The notes under the pieces were generated by a model, which saw only the letters and a program-made list of their open reading frames with translations, made no database searches and was not told where the DNA came from. From Actinorugispora endophytica (lineage in GTDB: Bacteria; Actinomycetota; Actinomycetes; Streptosporangiales; Streptosporangiaceae), in NCBI RefSeq assembly GCF_004363075.1, contig NZ_SNYN01000004.1, positions 1 through 64,000 of the forward strand: a stretch of DNA of 64,000 nt. Reading direction: 5' to 3'. The position numbers and the translations under genes are program-made. Below, piece after piece: positions 17,470-26,284 of the stretch. Positions within the stretch are counted from its first letter, which is position 1. Each line of letters begins with the position of its first letter.

Positions 17470-18352
17470 GTGCTCCCCGCGCACGCGGGGATGGTCCCGA
17501 CACCGACCCGAAGGAGAAGACCGTGGGATTGTGCTCCCCGCGCACGCGGGGATGGTCCCCAAACTCACCCGCATCGAAGCGCGCAAGATCCGTGCTCCCC
17601 GCGCACGCGGGGATGGTCCCGACGGTCACTCTCCGGGGACACCGGAGAGTGCGTGCTCCCCGCGCACGCGGGGATGGTCCCACCACCACCGCGCAAACCA
17701 CCACCGCGAACCCGTGCTCCCCGCGCACGCGGGGATGGTCCCCGGCGCTTCCGGGCCGCGGCGGAGGAACTGGGGTGCTCCCCGCGCACGCGGGGATGGT
17801 CCCTAGCCCCGAACCGAACCGGAAGGAACCGGTAAGTGCTCCCCGCGCACGCGGGGATGGTCCCTGAGCGAAGATCTTCCGCGCCCGTTCGACATCGTGC
17901 TCCCCGCGCACGCGGGGATGGTCCCCGAGGGTGGAATGGCCGAGCTCGCGCAGCCGGGTGCTCCCCGCGCACGCGGGGATGGTCCCGACGGTCACTCTCC
18001 GGGGACACCGGAGAGTGCGTGCTCCCCGCGCACGCGGGGATGGTCCCACCACCACCGCGCAAACCACCACCGCGAACCCGTGCTCCCCGCGCACGCGGGG
18101 ATGGTCCCCGGTAGGACTTGGCCACGAACCGGAACGGCCAGTGCTCCCCGCGCACGCGGGGATGGTCCCGATCCACGTCGCGAACCGGTCGGGGGCGAGC
18201 AGTGCTCCCCGCGCACGCGGGGATGGTCCCTACGGGATGCGCTCGGACGCGCCCGCCGCGAAGTGCTCCCCGCGCACGCGGGGATGGTCCCCGTTCCGCC
18301 AGTTCCCTGGCGGCACACTCGTAGGTGCTCCCCGCGCACGCGGGGATGGTGC
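17470..18352 (+). CRISPR. Type I-E CRISPR array 2: 15 repeats, 14 spacers
   Basis: It uses the same 29-nt repeat as array 1, with strict 61-nt periodicity from 17470 to 18324. The last repeat ends GGTGCC, a degenerate terminal copy. Spacers 3 and 4 (17621-17652 and 17682-17713) are repeated exactly as spacers 9 and 10 (17987-18018 and 18048-18079). Spacer 3/9 contains a 10-bp inverted repeat that spans most of its length. The crRNA strand is +. Confidence 0.98.
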
Positions 18353-18370
18353 CGGTGGGGTGGGGAGGGC

Positions 18371-18410
18371 GACGCCGGGCGGGTGAGCGCGCAGGGGACG
18401 GCCCGGCGTC
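18371..18410 (+). terminator. Hairpin downstream of array 2
   Basis: GACGCCGGGC at 18371-18380 and its exact complement at 18401-18410 enclose 20 nt. It has no T-tract. It may end the pre-crRNA transcript. Confidence 0.35.
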
Positions 18411-18484
18411 TTCGGAGCCCCGAGGTTTTCGAGGGCTGTCGGGTCGGACCGCGCTGGGCACTGGGCTCTGGGCGCTTGGTGCTC

Positions 18485-18616
18485 TTACGCCTCGAGGCGG
18501 CTCAGCGCTCGCACGGCCTCGCGCTCCACGCGTGAGAGATCGCGGAGGATGGTTCCGGCTTGTACGAGGAACCGCGTCTCGCCTGGCTCGCCGGCCTTCT
18601 TGATCAGTGCCGCCAC
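18485..18616 (-). CDS. Small hypothetical protein (possible fragment)
   Basis: A 43-residue frame begins at a GTG preceded by GGAGGGCGGG, 20 nt after the stop of the SDR gene on the same strand. It encodes a charged helical peptide (ALIKKAGEPGETRFLV, then LRDLSRVEREAVRALSRLEA). Codon use is actinomycete-like, so I think it is translated or is the tail of a lost gene. I do not recognise the family. Confidence 0.35.
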   Translation of the reverse strand: MAALIKKAGEPGETRFLVQAGTILRDLSRVEREAVRALSRLEA

Positions 18617-18636
18617 TCCCCGCCCTCCGGCCGGGG

Positions 18637-19362
18637 TCACCAGGGGACGGCGCCCTCGTCGTCGAAGAAGCCGCCGCGCGGTCCGTCATCCGGCAGGGTG
18701 GCGAGCCGGATCACGATCGCCGCGCCCTGCTCGGGTGTCCGGGGCGCGGCGAACCCGGTGAAGTCGGTCGCCACGTAGCCGGGGCAGGCGGCGTTCACGA
18801 TGATGTTCGTATCGGCGAGCCGGCGGGCGTACTGTGCCGTGATGCTGTTGAGCATCGACTTCGACGGCGCGTACGCGGCCATGATCGGGCCGGTCCGCAG
18901 TGTCAGCGAGCCCATGTTGCTCGACATGTTGACGATGCGCGGCGAGTCCGCGCGGCCGAGCAGCGGGAGCATCGCGTTCGTCACCCGGACGACCCCGAAC
19001 ACGTTGGTGTCGAGGACGGTGCGGACGACGTCGAGGTCGAGCGTCGTCGGATCCTGCGCGCCACCGTCGGTCCGACCGGAGATGCCCGCGTTGTTGACGA
19101 GCACGTCGAGTCGCCCCGTCGTCTGCTCGATCGCCGCGGCCGCCGCGGCGGCGCTGTCATCGGAGGTGACGTCGAGGGCGACCCCGAACGCGTCGACGCC
19201 TGCGGTGCGCAGGCGCTCGACGGCCTCCTCGCGCCTGGCATCGTCGCGAGCCCCCACCGCGACCGTGAAGCCGATCGCCCCGAGACCCTGTGCGACGGCG
19301 AAACCGATTCCCTTGTTCGCGCCGGTGACCAGCGCGGTCTTCGTGTCGTTCACCCGACCCAT
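18637..19362 (-). CDS. SDR-family oxidoreductase
   Basis: A classical short-chain dehydrogenase/reductase of 241 residues from the ATG at 19362. It shows TGANKGIGFAV (cofactor loop), NNAG, the catalytic Ser region MSSNMGSL, and YAPSKSMLN (Tyr-x3-Lys). The ending DEGAVPW resembles carbonyl-reductase-like SDRs. The substrate is unknown. The LysR gene at 19446 is divergent, 83 bp away, and is the likely regulator. Confidence 0.88.
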   Translation of the reverse strand: MGRVNDTKTALVTGANKGIGFAVAQGLGAIGFTVAVGARDDARREEAVERLRTAGVDAFGVALDVTSDDSAAAAAAAIEQTTGRLDVLVNNAGISGRTDGGAQDPTTLDLDVVRTVLDTNVFGVVRVTNAMLPLLGRADSPRIVNMSSNMGSLTLRTGPIMAAYAPSKSMLNSITAQYARRLADTNIIVNAACPGYVATDFTGFAAPRTPEQGAAIVIRLATLPDDGPRGGFFDDEGAVPW

Positions 19363-19445
19363 GCTCGGCGGGCGGCGCACCCGCCGTCCAATACCGGATC
19401 AGTGCGCTGTGATACCCGCCAGGTGCCGGTCGGTAGGCTGCTCGC

Positions 19446-20384
19446 GTGGACGATCTCGAGACCCGTGAGCTCCGGTACTTCGTCGCCGTCGCCGAGGAGC
19501 TGCACTTCGGACGTGCCGCCGACCGGCTCGGAATCGCACAGCCGCCGCTTTCCCGCGCGATCCGCCGGCTGGAGCGGCGGCTCGGCGTCCAGCTTCTCGA
19601 CCGGGACCGTCGCGGCGTGGCGCTCACCGATGCCGGCAGGGTGCTGCTCCGAGAGGCCAGAACGGCCCTCGACGCGGTCGCGGCCGCCGTGCGCCGGACG
19701 CGGCGCGCCGGGGACCCGAAGCGGCCGCTGGTGCTCGCGTCGAAGGCCGGGGCGTCCCACGAGCTGCTGCGGCGGCTCCTCGACGCGCATGCGGGCGAAC
19801 CCGGCGCGGCGCCGGTCGAGGTCCTCCTGTGCGAGGTCGGCGAGCAGGCGCGGCTGCTCCGCGACGGGCGCGCCGACGTGGCGCTCATGCATCATCCGTT
19901 CGACGACCTCGCGGGGTTCGACACCGAGGAGCTCCACGTCGAGGGCCAGGTCGCGATCCTACCGGCGGGGCATCCGCTCGCGTCACGCGATCAGCTCACG
20001 CTGGCGGAGGTCCGCGACGTGCCGGACCTGCCGATCGCTCGATGGCCCCGGCTCGACGGAACCTACCCGGACGGGCCCGGACCGGAGGTGCGCACCCAGT
20101 CGCAGCTCGCCCAGCTCGTGGCGCTCGGCAGGACGCTGCTCGTCATCCCCGCCTCCAGCCGTGCCTGGCAGTGGCCCGAGCACGTCGCGGTCCCCGTCGT
20201 CGACGCGCCGGAAGCCACCACGGTGATCGCGTGGCCGCCGGGCAGCCGCTCCCAGGCGGTCGCGTCACTCGTCCGCTCGGCGGCCGGGCTCCGCGACGCC
20301 GCGCCGCGTCCGCCCGAGGGCCCTGAGCCCGATGGCGCCCACACCCGCGCGGCCGGACCCGGGCGCGCGGACGATCGGGGGTGA
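19446..20384 (+). CDS. LysR-family transcriptional regulator
   Basis: A 312-residue protein. The N-terminal winged HTH (residues ~4-62) includes LRYFVAVAEELHFGRAADRL and PLSRAIRRLERRLG. A periplasmic-binding-protein-like effector domain follows, and the tail is Pro-rich. The GTG start lies in a short divergent spacer with the SDR gene. LysR proteins normally bind such spacers and respond to a substrate or product of the divergent enzyme. Confidence 0.9.
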   Translation: MDDLETRELRYFVAVAEELHFGRAADRLGIAQPPLSRAIRRLERRLGVQLLDRDRRGVALTDAGRVLLREARTALDAVAAAVRRTRRAGDPKRPLVLASKAGASHELLRRLLDAHAGEPGAAPVEVLLCEVGEQARLLRDGRADVALMHHPFDDLAGFDTEELHVEGQVAILPAGHPLASRDQLTLAEVRDVPDLPIARWPRLDGTYPDGPGPEVRTQSQLAQLVALGRTLLVIPASSRAWQWPEHVAVPVVDAPEATTVIAWPPGSRSQAVASLVRSAAGLRDAAPRPPEGPEPDGAHTRAAGPGRADDRG

Positions 20385-20463
20385 GGCGGTCGGCTTCCCG
20401 GAAATGTCACCGGGGCGTGGGAGGGTTCCGGTGTTCCCGCAACCGACCCATTCGGGAGTATCC

Positions 20464-20754
20464 GTGTCGTTCCAGGCGTACCTCGACGCGATCGAGGACA
20501 AGACCGGCCTGACCCCGCGTACGCTCGTCGACCGCGCCAGGGAGAAGGGGTTCGACTCCCCTTCCGTGAAGGCCGGGACCATCGTGCAGTGGCTCGCCGA
20601 CGACTACGGCCTGGGCCGCGGCCACGCCCAGGCGCTCGTCCACGTGATCAAGAAGGGGCCCCGGATCAGCGCGAAGCACGTGGGAACCACCGGGACCCAC
20701 CGCGACGCCTCCGACACCCTCTGGCTCGACGGCAAGGCCACCAGGCCGCGGTGA
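20464..20754 (+). CDS. DUF4287 domain protein
   Basis: A 96-residue protein. SFQAYLDAIEDKTGLTPRTL and GRGHAQALVHVIKKGP are the hallmark DUF4287 segments. The GTG at 20464 is preceded by CGGGAGTA, which decides the start over longer in-frame options. Function is unknown. It is a small soluble helical protein that stands alone between the LysR gene and the convergent map gene. Confidence 0.8.
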   Translation: MSFQAYLDAIEDKTGLTPRTLVDRAREKGFDSPSVKAGTIVQWLADDYGLGRGHAQALVHVIKKGPRISAKHVGTTGTHRDASDTLWLDGKATRPR

Positions 20755-20912
20755 CCCGGGTCGGCCCGAAGCCGTCCACGACGAGTCGCTCGCCTTCGCC
20801 CTCGCGCCGAAGGACAAGGGAGGTCCCGGTCCCCGAGCGCGAAGGCGTAACCCGTCCGGGGCCGTGCCACTCGTTCTTCGGCTTGTCCGGCGTCGGAGCA
20901 CGCTTCATTCCC

Positions 20913-21695
20913 TCACGGCCGCGCCCGCTTCGGCAGGGTGAGGATCTCGGCTCCGTCGCCGGTGATGGCGATCGTGTGCTCGCTGTGCGCCGTCCGGCAG
21001 CCCGTCGCGCTTCGCAGCGTCCACCCGTCGGCGTCGGTGACGAGTTTCGCGGTGTCCGCCATGACCCACGGCTCCAGTGCGAGCAGCAGCCCGGGGCGCA
21101 GCTTGTACCCGCGGCCGGGCTGGCCGGTGTTCGAGACGTGCGGGTCCTGGTGCATCGTCGATCCGATGCCGTGGCCGCCGAACTCGGTGTTGATCGGGTA
21201 GCCCGCCGCGCTGAGGACCGTGCCGATGGCGTGGGAGACGTCGCCGACGCGGGCCCCGGGACCGGCGGCGGCGATCCCCGCGGCCAGCGCGCGTTCGGTC
21301 GCGTTGATCAGGGCGACGCTCTCGGGGGGCTTCGTGTCGCCCACGATGAAGCTGATGGCGGAGTCCGCGGCGATTCCGTTCTTGGAGACGGCGAGGTCGA
21401 GTGTCAGCAGGTCGCCGTCGGCGAGCGTGTAGTCGTACGGGAGTCCGTGGAGCACGGCGTCGTTGACGGCCGTGCAGATGTAGTGGCCGAACGGCCCGCG
21501 CCCGAAGGACGGCTCGTAGTCGACGTAGCAGGACTGCGCTCCCGCCTCGACGATCATGGCCTCGGCCCACCGGTCGATGTCCAGGAGGTTGGTGCCGACC
21601 GTACTGCGTTCCCTCAGCGTCTGCAGGATGTCGGCGACCAGGGCGCCGGCCTCCTTCGCCCGGGCCAGTTCGGCGGGTTTCAGGATCTCGATCAC
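20913..21695 (-). CDS. map: Methionine aminopeptidase, type I
   Basis: Removes the initiator Met from nascent proteins. It has 260 residues. The metal ligands are visible in order: the Asp pair in LTLDLAVSKNGIAADSA, the His in GHGIGSTMHQDP, the Glu in LALEPW, and the second Glu in AHSEHTIAI. It lacks the N-terminal zinc-finger extension of some actinobacterial paralogues. The GTG start has GAGGAAGG upstream. Divergent from a small XRE regulator, it is probably a second, non-essential Map copy (inference from context away from the ribosomal operons). Confidence 0.92.
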   Translation of the reverse strand: MIEILKPAELARAKEAGALVADILQTLRERSTVGTNLLDIDRWAEAMIVEAGAQSCYVDYEPSFGRGPFGHYICTAVNDAVLHGLPYDYTLADGDLLTLDLAVSKNGIAADSAISFIVGDTKPPESVALINATERALAAGIAAAGPGARVGDVSHAIGTVLSAAGYPINTEFGGHGIGSTMHQDPHVSNTGQPGRGYKLRPGLLLALEPWVMADTAKLVTDADGWTLRSATGCRTAHSEHTIAITGDGAEILTLPKRARP

Positions 21696-21721
21696 GCGGC
21701 GCCTTCCTCATTCATCCAATA

Positions 21722-21747
21722 ACTATCCCGGTAATACTATCCCGGTA
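21722..21747. promoter_or_regulatory. Tandem direct repeat between map and xre
   Basis: ACTATCCCGGTA occurs twice (21722 and 21736) with a 14-bp period in the divergent spacer, just upstream of the XRE gene. It is a candidate operator for that regulator, overlapping likely -10 regions. Confidence 0.55.
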
Positions 21748-21761
21748 CTAGAATCGGGGGC

Positions 21762-22058
21762 ATGGTCAGGTTGCCGCTCACACCCGCGGAGGTCGAGCGC
21801 GGGCAGCGCCTCGGCGCCTTGCTGCGTCGCGCCAGGGGGGAGCGCTCGATGCTCGAGACCGCGCTCGACGCGCGCGTCTCGCCGGAGACCCTCCGGAAGA
21901 TCGAGTCGGGCCGCGTGGCGACCCCCGCCTTCCCGACCATCGCCGCGATCGCCGGTGTCCTGGGCCTCTCCCTCGACGTGGTGTGGGCCGAGATCAACCA
22001 GCCCGAACACGGAGTCGAACCGGCCGGCCCCGGTCGCGACGAGCGGCTGGCCTCGTAA
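21762..22058 (+). CDS. XRE-family HTH regulator
   Basis: A 98-residue single-domain helix-turn-helix protein (LGALLRRARGERSMLETAL, then SPETLRKIESGRV). The form is common in actinomycetes as a small autoregulator next to an enzyme gene. It is divergent from map and preceded by the two ACTATCCCGGTA repeats. I infer control of itself and possibly of map. Confidence 0.82.
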   Translation: MVRLPLTPAEVERGQRLGALLRRARGERSMLETALDARVSPETLRKIESGRVATPAFPTIAAIAGVLGLSLDVVWAEINQPEHGVEPAGPGRDERLAS

Positions 22059-22154
22059 GCCCCGGGTCCGCGCGCCGGCGCCCGCGTCCCGCCGCGTCCG
22101 CGACGGGCTCTCCGTAGTCCGGCCGATCCCCGCACCGCCTGCGGGGAGGCTTCC

Positions 22155-22742
22155 TCACCCGCGTTGGGAGGGGGAGGCGGCCTCCCAGGCCGCCTCGATC
22201 ATCCGGAAGACGTCGTCCACCGCGGCCTCGGGGTCGGCCGCCTCGCGGGCCAGCGAATAGGCGTCGATCGCGAACCTCGCGACCGCCCGGCAGGCCGTCG
22301 TGGTCCGCGACAGGCCGGGGTCTGCGGCGATGGCCGCCGCCAGCGACTCCGCGTGGCGCAGCCTCATCGACTCCTCGTAACTCCGCAGGGAGGGCGATTC
22401 GTCGACCATGCGCCAGATCGGGGCGGCGCTGTCCGCCGTGCAGTGGCGCACCAGGGCCAGGACCTCCCGGCGCAGCGCGGGGATGAGCGGCTCGTCCGGC
22501 GTCCGGCCGGTGACCGCCCGCGTGAGGCGCCGCTCGAAGTCCTCGTCCTGCTCGAACACCAGGGCCTCTTTCGAGGCGAAGTGGGAGAAGAGCGTGGTGA
22601 CGGCCACGTCGGCCTCGGCGGCCACGTCGCGGATGCCCACCGCGTCGTACCCGCGTTCCAGGAAGAGCCGCAGGGCGGTGTCGGCGATCTTCTGGCGGGT
22701 CGCGGCCTTCTTGCGCTCGCGGCGTCCGGGCGGTGCGGTCAT
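22155..22742 (-). CDS. TetR-family transcriptional regulator
   Basis: A 195-residue protein. The HTH near residues 15-55 includes ALRLFLERGYDAVGIRDVAAEADVAVTTLFSHFASKE in the usual TetR arrangement, and a helical ligand-binding domain follows. It is divergent from an NADP-dependent oxidoreductase across a 70-bp spacer with two palindromes, the classical layout of a repressor acting on itself and the neighbouring gene. Confidence 0.88.
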   Translation of the reverse strand: MTAPPGRRERKKAATRQKIADTALRLFLERGYDAVGIRDVAAEADVAVTTLFSHFASKEALVFEQDEDFERRLTRAVTGRTPDEPLIPALRREVLALVRHCTADSAAPIWRMVDESPSLRSYEESMRLRHAESLAAAIAADPGLSRTTTACRAVARFAIDAYSLAREAADPEAAVDDVFRMIEAAWEAASPSQRG

Positions 22743-22762
22743 GCCGTGACACTATCAAATGC

Positions 22763-22797
22763 AAAACCGTAACGGTTTTTAAAAACTAACCGTTAGT
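22763..22797. promoter_or_regulatory. Twin palindromic operators (TetR/oxidoreductase spacer)
   Basis: AAAACCGTAACGGTTTT (22763-22779) is a perfect dyad around one base, and ACTAACCGTTAGT (22785-22797) is a second one. Both share AACCGT. They occupy the A/T-rich divergent promoter region and are the obvious binding sites of the flanking TetR protein. Confidence 0.7.
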
Positions 22798-22812
22798 GCT
22801 ACGGTCGGCCGC

Positions 22813-23706
22813 ATGAAGAGAGTGAGCTTCGCCGAGTTCGGCGGTCCGGACGTCCTGCGACTCGTGGACGCCGAGGAACCCCACCCGGGCCCCGGCCAGG
22901 TGCGCGTCGCCGTGCGGGCGGCGGGCGTGAACCCCGTCGACTGGAGGATCCGCGAAGGCCAGTTCCAGGAGGTCGATCCGATCGAGTTGCCCGCCGGAGT
23001 CGGGCAGGACGCCTCCGGGGTGGTGGACGAGGTGGGGGAGGGCGTCGAAGGGGTCGAGGTCGGCGACCACGTGTTCGGCGAGGGCTCGAACACCTATGCC
23101 GAGTTCGCCGTGCTGTCGGCCTGGGCCCGCATGCCCGAGGGGCTGTCGTTCGAGGAGGCGGCCGGGTACCCGTCCGTGATGGAGACCGCGCTGCGCGTCA
23201 TCGGCCAGGTCGGTGTGCGGTCCGGGCAGACGCTGCTGGTCAGCGGCGCGTCCGGGGGAGTCGGATCGGCGGTGCTGCAGATCGCCCGCGACCGCGGCGT
23301 CACGGTGATCGGCACGGCGGGGGCCGCGAACCAGGACTACCTGCGCGGCCTGGGCGCCGTCGCCACGACGTACGGCGAGGGCTGGGTCGAGCGGGTGCGC
23401 CGGCTCGGCCCCGTCGACGCGGCCCTCGACCTGGCGGGCTCGGGTGTGATCCGCGAGCTCGTCGAGCTGACCGGGGACCCGCGGAAGGTGGTCTCCATCG
23501 CCGATCTCGGCGCGCCGGAGCTCGGCGCCCGGTTCTCCGGAGCGGCCGGGAGCATGCCGGAGGCGCTCGCCGAGGCCGTCGCCCTCATCTCGCGGGGAAG
23601 GCTCCACATCCCGGTCGAGAGGTCGTACACGCTCGCCGATGCCGCGGCGGCGCACATCGACAGCCGGGCCGGACACACGCGCGGGCGCCGGGTCGTGCTC
23701 GTCTGA
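22813..23706 (+). CDS. NADP-dependent quinone-oxidoreductase-like enzyme
   Basis: A zinc-independent MDR-superfamily oxidoreductase of 297 residues. The GroES-like N-terminal half contains GVNPVDWRIREG. The Rossmann half contains SGASGGVGSAVLQIAR and a C-terminal AHIDSRAGHTRGRRVVLV. Members reduce quinones or enones with NADPH. The divergent TetR gene and twin operators suggest induction by an electrophile or drug-like compound. Confidence 0.88.
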   Translation: MKRVSFAEFGGPDVLRLVDAEEPHPGPGQVRVAVRAAGVNPVDWRIREGQFQEVDPIELPAGVGQDASGVVDEVGEGVEGVEVGDHVFGEGSNTYAEFAVLSAWARMPEGLSFEEAAGYPSVMETALRVIGQVGVRSGQTLLVSGASGGVGSAVLQIARDRGVTVIGTAGAANQDYLRGLGAVATTYGEGWVERVRRLGPVDAALDLAGSGVIRELVELTGDPRKVVSIADLGAPELGARFSGAAGSMPEALAEAVALISRGRLHIPVERSYTLADAAAAHIDSRAGHTRGRRVVLV

Positions 23707-23957
23707 GCCGTCTCCCGCGCGGGAGCGCGGCCCGGCAAGCCGGACCCCCGGCGGTGGTGGACGTGCTTCCCGCCGCCGGGGCCGCCGGGCGGGCACGGCC
23801 GGGACGACCGCCGGCGCCGGCGGCGAGGCGAGACCCCGGTCCGCCGGCACCACGACACCGTGGCATCGCGGCTCCCCGGCCGGCGGCTTGGTAGGGTGCG
23901 CGGGTCGAACCGCTTCGAGAGCCATGGCAGCGCCCAAGGGAGAGGGGCCGGATCACG

Positions 23958-24809
23958 ATGCAGCCGTCAGAGGTCTCGCGCGCGGTGGCCGCGGCCGTGT
24001 CGACCGCCTCGTCGCTCGCCCTGGCGGTCGACGACGCGGTCGTTCTTCACGACTCGAACAAGCTCACCCTGCGGCTGCTGCCCTGTGACGTCCTGGCCCG
24101 GGTGGCGCCTGTGGCGCACCAGGTCGCGCGGTTCGAAGTCGAGCTCGCCCAGCGGCTCGCCGAGTCCGGGTGCCCGGTGGCCGCCCTCGATCCTCGCGTG
24201 GAGCCGCGCGCCTACGAGCGTGACGGCTTCGTGGTCACGCTGTGGACCTACCACGAACCCGTGACCCGTGGAGAGGTCCCACCGGCCGACTACGCCGGCG
24301 CGCTCGAGCGGCTGCATGCCGGCATGCGCGAGCTCGACGTCCCGGCGCCGCGGTTCACGGACCGGGTCGAGCAGGCCCAACGGCTCGTGGCGGACCGCGA
24401 CCGTACTCCGGCGCTCGCCGACGCGGACCGGGAGCTGCTCGGCGACACGCTGCGAAGCCTGGGACGAGTGGTCGGCGGGCGCGGCGGCGCCGAGCAGCTG
24501 CTGCACGGCGAGCCGCATCCGGGCAACGTGCTCGCCACGGAGAACGGGCTGCTGTTCGTCGACCTCGAGACGTGCTGCCGCGGGCCCGTCGAATTCGACC
24601 TCGCCCACGCGCCCGAGGAGGTCGGCGAGCACTACCCGGGGGTCGACCGCGACGTGCTGCGCGAGTGCCGGCTTCTCGTGCTGGCGATGATCACGACGTG
24701 GCGCTGGGATCGGGGCGACCAGCTTCCGAACGGGCGCGGACTGGGCGCGGAGTGGCTCGGCCGGATCCGGGCGGAACTCGGTCGCGACGGCCCGGACACC
24801 CGTGGCTGA
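23958..24809 (+). CDS. Aminoglycoside-phosphotransferase-fold kinase
   Basis: A 283-residue protein of the APH/choline-kinase-like fold. The catalytic loop LLHGEPHPGNVL (Brenner motif HGxxxxxN) and the metal-binding LLFVDLET are clear. The small-molecule substrate is unknown. The N-lobe is short. No partner gene is adjacent, and the convergent MocR gene starts 47 bp after the stop. It could be a resistance enzyme, but nothing in the sequence fixes the substrate. Confidence 0.82.
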   Translation: MQPSEVSRAVAAAVSTASSLALAVDDAVVLHDSNKLTLRLLPCDVLARVAPVAHQVARFEVELAQRLAESGCPVAALDPRVEPRAYERDGFVVTLWTYHEPVTRGEVPPADYAGALERLHAGMRELDVPAPRFTDRVEQAQRLVADRDRTPALADADRELLGDTLRSLGRVVGGRGGAEQLLHGEPHPGNVLATENGLLFVDLETCCRGPVEFDLAHAPEEVGEHYPGVDRDVLRECRLLVLAMITTWRWDRGDQLPNGRGLGAEWLGRIRAELGRDGPDTRG

Positions 24810-24856
24810 TCGCGGACCCTCTCCGACGTCGCGGGCGGGTTTCCCCCCTGGGCGCC

Positions 24857-26284
24857 TCACGTGTCCGGCCGCTCCTCCTGGTGCCGTGCGAGGACCCGGC
24901 CGATGACGCGCGCGCCGTCGGGGAAGCTCCCGGGGTCGGGGCCCGAGTAGTTGAGACGGAGGTAGGCACCGGTGGGCTCGGCGGGGAACCACTCGTCTCC
25001 CGGGGCGACCACGACTCCGGCGGCCTCGCAGTCCCGGACGAGCCGCGACAGGTCGGTGGCGTCCGGCAGCCGCACCCACAGGTTCAGCCCTCCCCGGGGC
25101 AGTGCCTCGGGGCAGGCGGTGGGGGCGTGCTCCCGCAGCGCGTCGACGAGGAGGTCGCGGCGGGCGGCGAGCTGCTGGCGCAGGCCCCGCAGGTGCGTGC
25201 GCCAGGCGGGTTGGGTGACGACGTCGAGCGCCACGGACTGCAGCATGCCGCTGACGTACATGGACTCGGCCTGGGCGTCGACGAGGATGCGCTGGCGGGC
25301 GGGGCCCCGGGCGACGATCCCGGCGATGCGCACGGCCGGCGACACGCTCTTGGTCAGCGACCGCAGGTAGACGACGTGCCCGCTGTCGTCCCGCGCCGCG
25401 GCCGGGTGCGGGTCCGCGGTGATGCCGAAGTCGTGCGCCCAGTCGTCCTCGACCAGGAACGCCCCGTGGTGGCGGACGGTGTCGAGTACCCGGTCGACCA
25501 GGGCGGGGGGCCATTGGGCGCCGGTGGGGTTGGCGAAGTTCGGCTGGGCGTAGAACGCGCGCGCCCCGGTGGACTCGAACGCCCGTGCCAGCTCCTCCGG
25601 GTCGGGCCCGTGGACGCCGCTGGGGACGGGCACCACCCGCACGCCCGCCTGCGTCGCGGCGAGGATCGCGCCCCAGTAGGTGGGCGACTCCATCAGCAGG
25701 GGCCGGTCCGCGCCGACGAGCGCGCGGAAGACGGTGCTGAGCCCGCTCTGGCTGCCGGGCAGGACGACGGTGTCGCTCGGCGCGGGGGGCGTGACCCCGA
25801 CCGGGGCCGCCGCGCCGAGTTCGGCGGCGAACCACGCCTGCAGCTCGGGGAGCCCCGCGGCGGGGGGCCTGCTGACGGCGGTGCCGCCGCGGGCCGCCCG
25901 GGCGAAGGCGGCCCGGACCAGGCGCTCGGGCAGCAGCTCCCGGTCCGGGTAGCCCGAGTGCAACGCGATCACGTCGTTCGGGGCGGTCCGCAGCGCCGTG
26001 GACAGACCGGGGGCGCGGTGCGGCGGGGACCCGAGCGCGGCGGTCTGCCACGCGTAGTCGTTCGGGCGGGCCACGCGGACGGCGCGGACGAAGGTTCCCA
26101 CGCCGGGCCGGCTCTCCACCATCCCCTGCGCCGCCAGGGCGCGCAGCGCCTTCTGCACGGTGACCGGACTCGCCCCGTACCGCGCGACCAGCGCCCGTGT
26201 CGACGGCAGCCGCGCACCCGGCGGCGCCGACGCGATCCACTCGCGGAGCCCGGCGGTGATCCGCGCACTGCTATCGTTACTCAT
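24857..26284 (-). CDS. MocR/PdxR-type regulator (GntR-HTH fused to aminotransferase)
   Basis: A 475-residue protein from the ATG at 26284. The GntR winged helix (residues ~8-70) includes PSTRALVARYGASPVTVQKAL. A fold-type I aminotransferase domain follows, with YLRSLTKSVSPAVRIAGIVA carrying the PLP lysine. Such regulators sense PLP or an amino compound. It is divergent from an EamA exporter with facing start codons, so it very probably controls that transporter. Confidence 0.9.
   Translation of the reverse strand: MSNDSSARITAGLREWIASAPPGARLPSTRALVARYGASPVTVQKALRALAAQGMVESRPGVGTFVRAVRVARPNDYAWQTAALGSPPHRAPGLSTALRTAPNDVIALHSGYPDRELLPERLVRAAFARAARGGTAVSRPPAAGLPELQAWFAAELGAAAPVGVTPPAPSDTVVLPGSQSGLSTVFRALVGADRPLLMESPTYWGAILAATQAGVRVVPVPSGVHGPDPEELARAFESTGARAFYAQPNFANPTGAQWPPALVDRVLDTVRHHGAFLVEDDWAHDFGITADPHPAAARDDSGHVVYLRSLTKSVSPAVRIAGIVARGPARQRILVDAQAESMYVSGMLQSVALDVVTQPAWRTHLRGLRQQLAARRDLLVDALREHAPTACPEALPRGGLNLWVRLPDATDLSRLVRDCEAAGVVVAPGDEWFPAEPTGAYLRLNYSGPDPGSFPDGARVIGRVLARHQEERPDT

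Noticed and set aside
18637-19362. Treating the first SDR as part of the CRISPR locus
   Set aside because: It lies on the opposite strand after array 2 and pairs with a divergent LysR gene, a standard unrelated arrangement.
23958-24809. Specific aminoglycoside-resistance gene
   Set aside because: Only the general APH kinase motifs are visible; nothing identifies an aminoglycoside substrate.
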